Shown: positions 6,506 through 7,244 of the stretch, one piece after another
Numbering within the stretch: position 1 is the first letter of the stretch
Layout of the letters: the number at the start of each line of letters is the position of its first letter
Assembly: GCA_947629115.1 (NCBI GenBank)
Contig: CANRCL010000057.1
Span: 1-7,244, forward strand
Source of the DNA: an uncultured Bacilli bacterium
GTDB lineage: Bacteria > Bacillota_I > Bacilli_A > RF39 > UBA660
Length of the DNA: 7,244 bases
Direction: 5' to 3'
Program-made: the position numbers and the translations under genes
The notes under the pieces: generated by a model
Told to the model about the DNA's origin: nothing
The model's database searches: none
What the model saw: only the letters and a program-made list of their open reading frames with translations

Positions 6506-7244
6506 TTAATCGACATATGATGGAGTAAATGTTCTACGACCGCTTGGAAATTTACTTTCAAATGTTTCTTGTTGGCTTGATTTTATTTTTACTACACAAG
6601 ATGATGGAACATTAAAGAATGTATCAATGCTAATATATACTTTATCAAATGTTGCATTACTTAAATCTAAATTGCTTAAATTAGTGCATCCTTGAAACAT
6701 AGAACTCATATTTGTCACTTGTGAGGTATTAAAATTACTTAAATCTAATGTGGTTAATTCATTATCAAAAGAAAACATATTATTCATATCTGTCACTTTT
6801 GATGTATCAAGTTTATCTAATCCTTTTATTTCAGATATTTTCATCCTATTAGTCCATCCTGAAAACATAGCACTCATATTTGTTGTTTCACTGGTATTTA
6901 AATTTCCTAAATCAACTGTTTCTAAATTAGTCATTGCCTTAAAAGCATCACTTAAATCTTTAACATATATTTCTGAAGTTGAACCTATATATAAATCATA
7001 ATTAGAAGATGTTTCTTTATTTGCTTCTAACCATCCTATTACACTATTTGCTGGTGTTCCACTTTCTGTATCACTTAAATCCCAATATTTTGCTTTACTT
7101 CTTAATTCTTCTTCACTTGGTACATAATTTACAAATGAAACATTTACTATTTTTCTTTGATATTGATTTGAACGGTATAATGTCCCACACGCAAAAGAAT
7201 CACAATTTTGAGTGCTTGAAGCATTATCTACTTTAGCATAAATA
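6506..7244 (-). CDS. BspA-like (DUF285) leucine-rich-repeat surface protein, N-terminus beyond right edge
   Basis: The frame is open from the right edge to TAA at 6508-6506, showing the last 245 residues. A non-repeat region (~1-103) contains CDSFACGTLYRSNQYQ, then VNYVPSEEE and a YDLYIGSTSEIYVKD stretch that leads into the repeats. Four BspA/DUF285-type units follow, about 26-30 residues each: 104-127 (DLGNLNTSETTNMSAMF), 134-157 (LDTSKVTDMNNMF), 161-183 (DLSNFNTSQVTNMSSMF) and a degenerate 187-210 ending TFF. The last 35 residues end in FTPSYVD, with no LPXTG motif, no hydrophobic tail and no C-terminal anchor. Such proteins are generally extracellular and linked to adhesion or host interaction; any signal peptide or membrane anchor must lie in the unseen N-terminus. 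An internal Met at 6934 has no role as a start, because the same frame upstream carries the conserved pre-repeat region. The exact ligand cannot be inferred. Confidence 0.85.
   Translation of the reverse strand, partial: IYAKVDNASSTQNCDSFACGTLYRSNQYQRKIVNVSFVNYVPSEEELRSKAKYWDLSDTESGTPANSVIGWLEANKETSSNYDLYIGSTSEIYVKDLSDAFKAMTNLETVDLGNLNTSETTNMSAMFSGWTNRMKISEIKGLDKLDTSKVTDMNNMFSFDNELTTLDLSNFNTSQVTNMSSMFQGCTNLSNLDLSNATFDKVYISIDTFFNVPSSCVVKIKSSQQETFESKFPSGRRTFTPSYVD

Noticed and set aside
6506..6934. Treating the Met at 6934 as the start of a complete 142-residue protein
   Set aside because: The same frame stays open to the right edge and encodes the typical pre-repeat segment of BspA-like proteins, so the gene is longer and merely cut by the window.
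6750..7001. An 83-codon rightward ORF opposite the surface protein
   Set aside because: It is antisense to the conserved BspA-like repeats; the minus-strand frame carries all the family signal.
7009..7236. A 75-codon rightward Leu/Phe-rich ORF resembling a membrane peptide
   Set aside because: It is antisense to the pre-repeat region of the surface protein. Leu and Phe richness arises from reading AT-rich codons in reverse; no ribosome binding site was evident.

Overview
The window is a strongly AT-rich bacterial segment of low-GC Gram-positive type (Bacillota or Mycoplasmatota relatives). It encodes both replicative polymerases typical of that group, PolC and DnaE. Trp is read from TGG, and no in-frame TGA occurs inside the long reading frames, so the standard bacterial code applies. 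That argues against Mycoplasma or Spiroplasma themselves. An uncultured gut Bacilli/Erysipelotrichia/RF39-like lineage would fit, but this is inference from composition, gene content and the BspA-like surface protein.

Layout: the left 6 kb is one leftward (- strand) operon. dnaE (957 codons) comes first and polC follows after a single intervening base. polC runs off the left edge, with 1048 codons visible and roughly the last 390 missing. The polC Shine-Dalgarno lies inside the last codons of dnaE, so the two genes are very probably co-transcribed and translationally coupled. dnaE is divergent from a short rightward gene for ribosomal protein bL28 (rpmB). The 98-bp gap between them holds two putative back-to-back promoters whose -35 elements overlap almost completely.

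rpmB ends at a clear intrinsic terminator. A 227-bp intergenic stretch follows. It holds a second hairpin, a weaker AT hairpin, and three copies of an imperfect ~19-bp repeat with a palindromic core. A convergent leftward gene for a BspA-like (DUF285) leucine-rich-repeat surface protein then enters from the right edge. Its C-terminal 245 residues are visible.

Functionally, the window is core DNA replication (DnaE for primer extension and lagging-strand work, PolC as main replicase with proofreading) next to one ribosomal protein gene, flanked by an accessory surface protein. I found no evidence of an undescribed defence, mobile or RNA system. The most noteworthy points are the dnaE-polC tandem operon, the overlapping divergent promoters, and the small repeat cluster.
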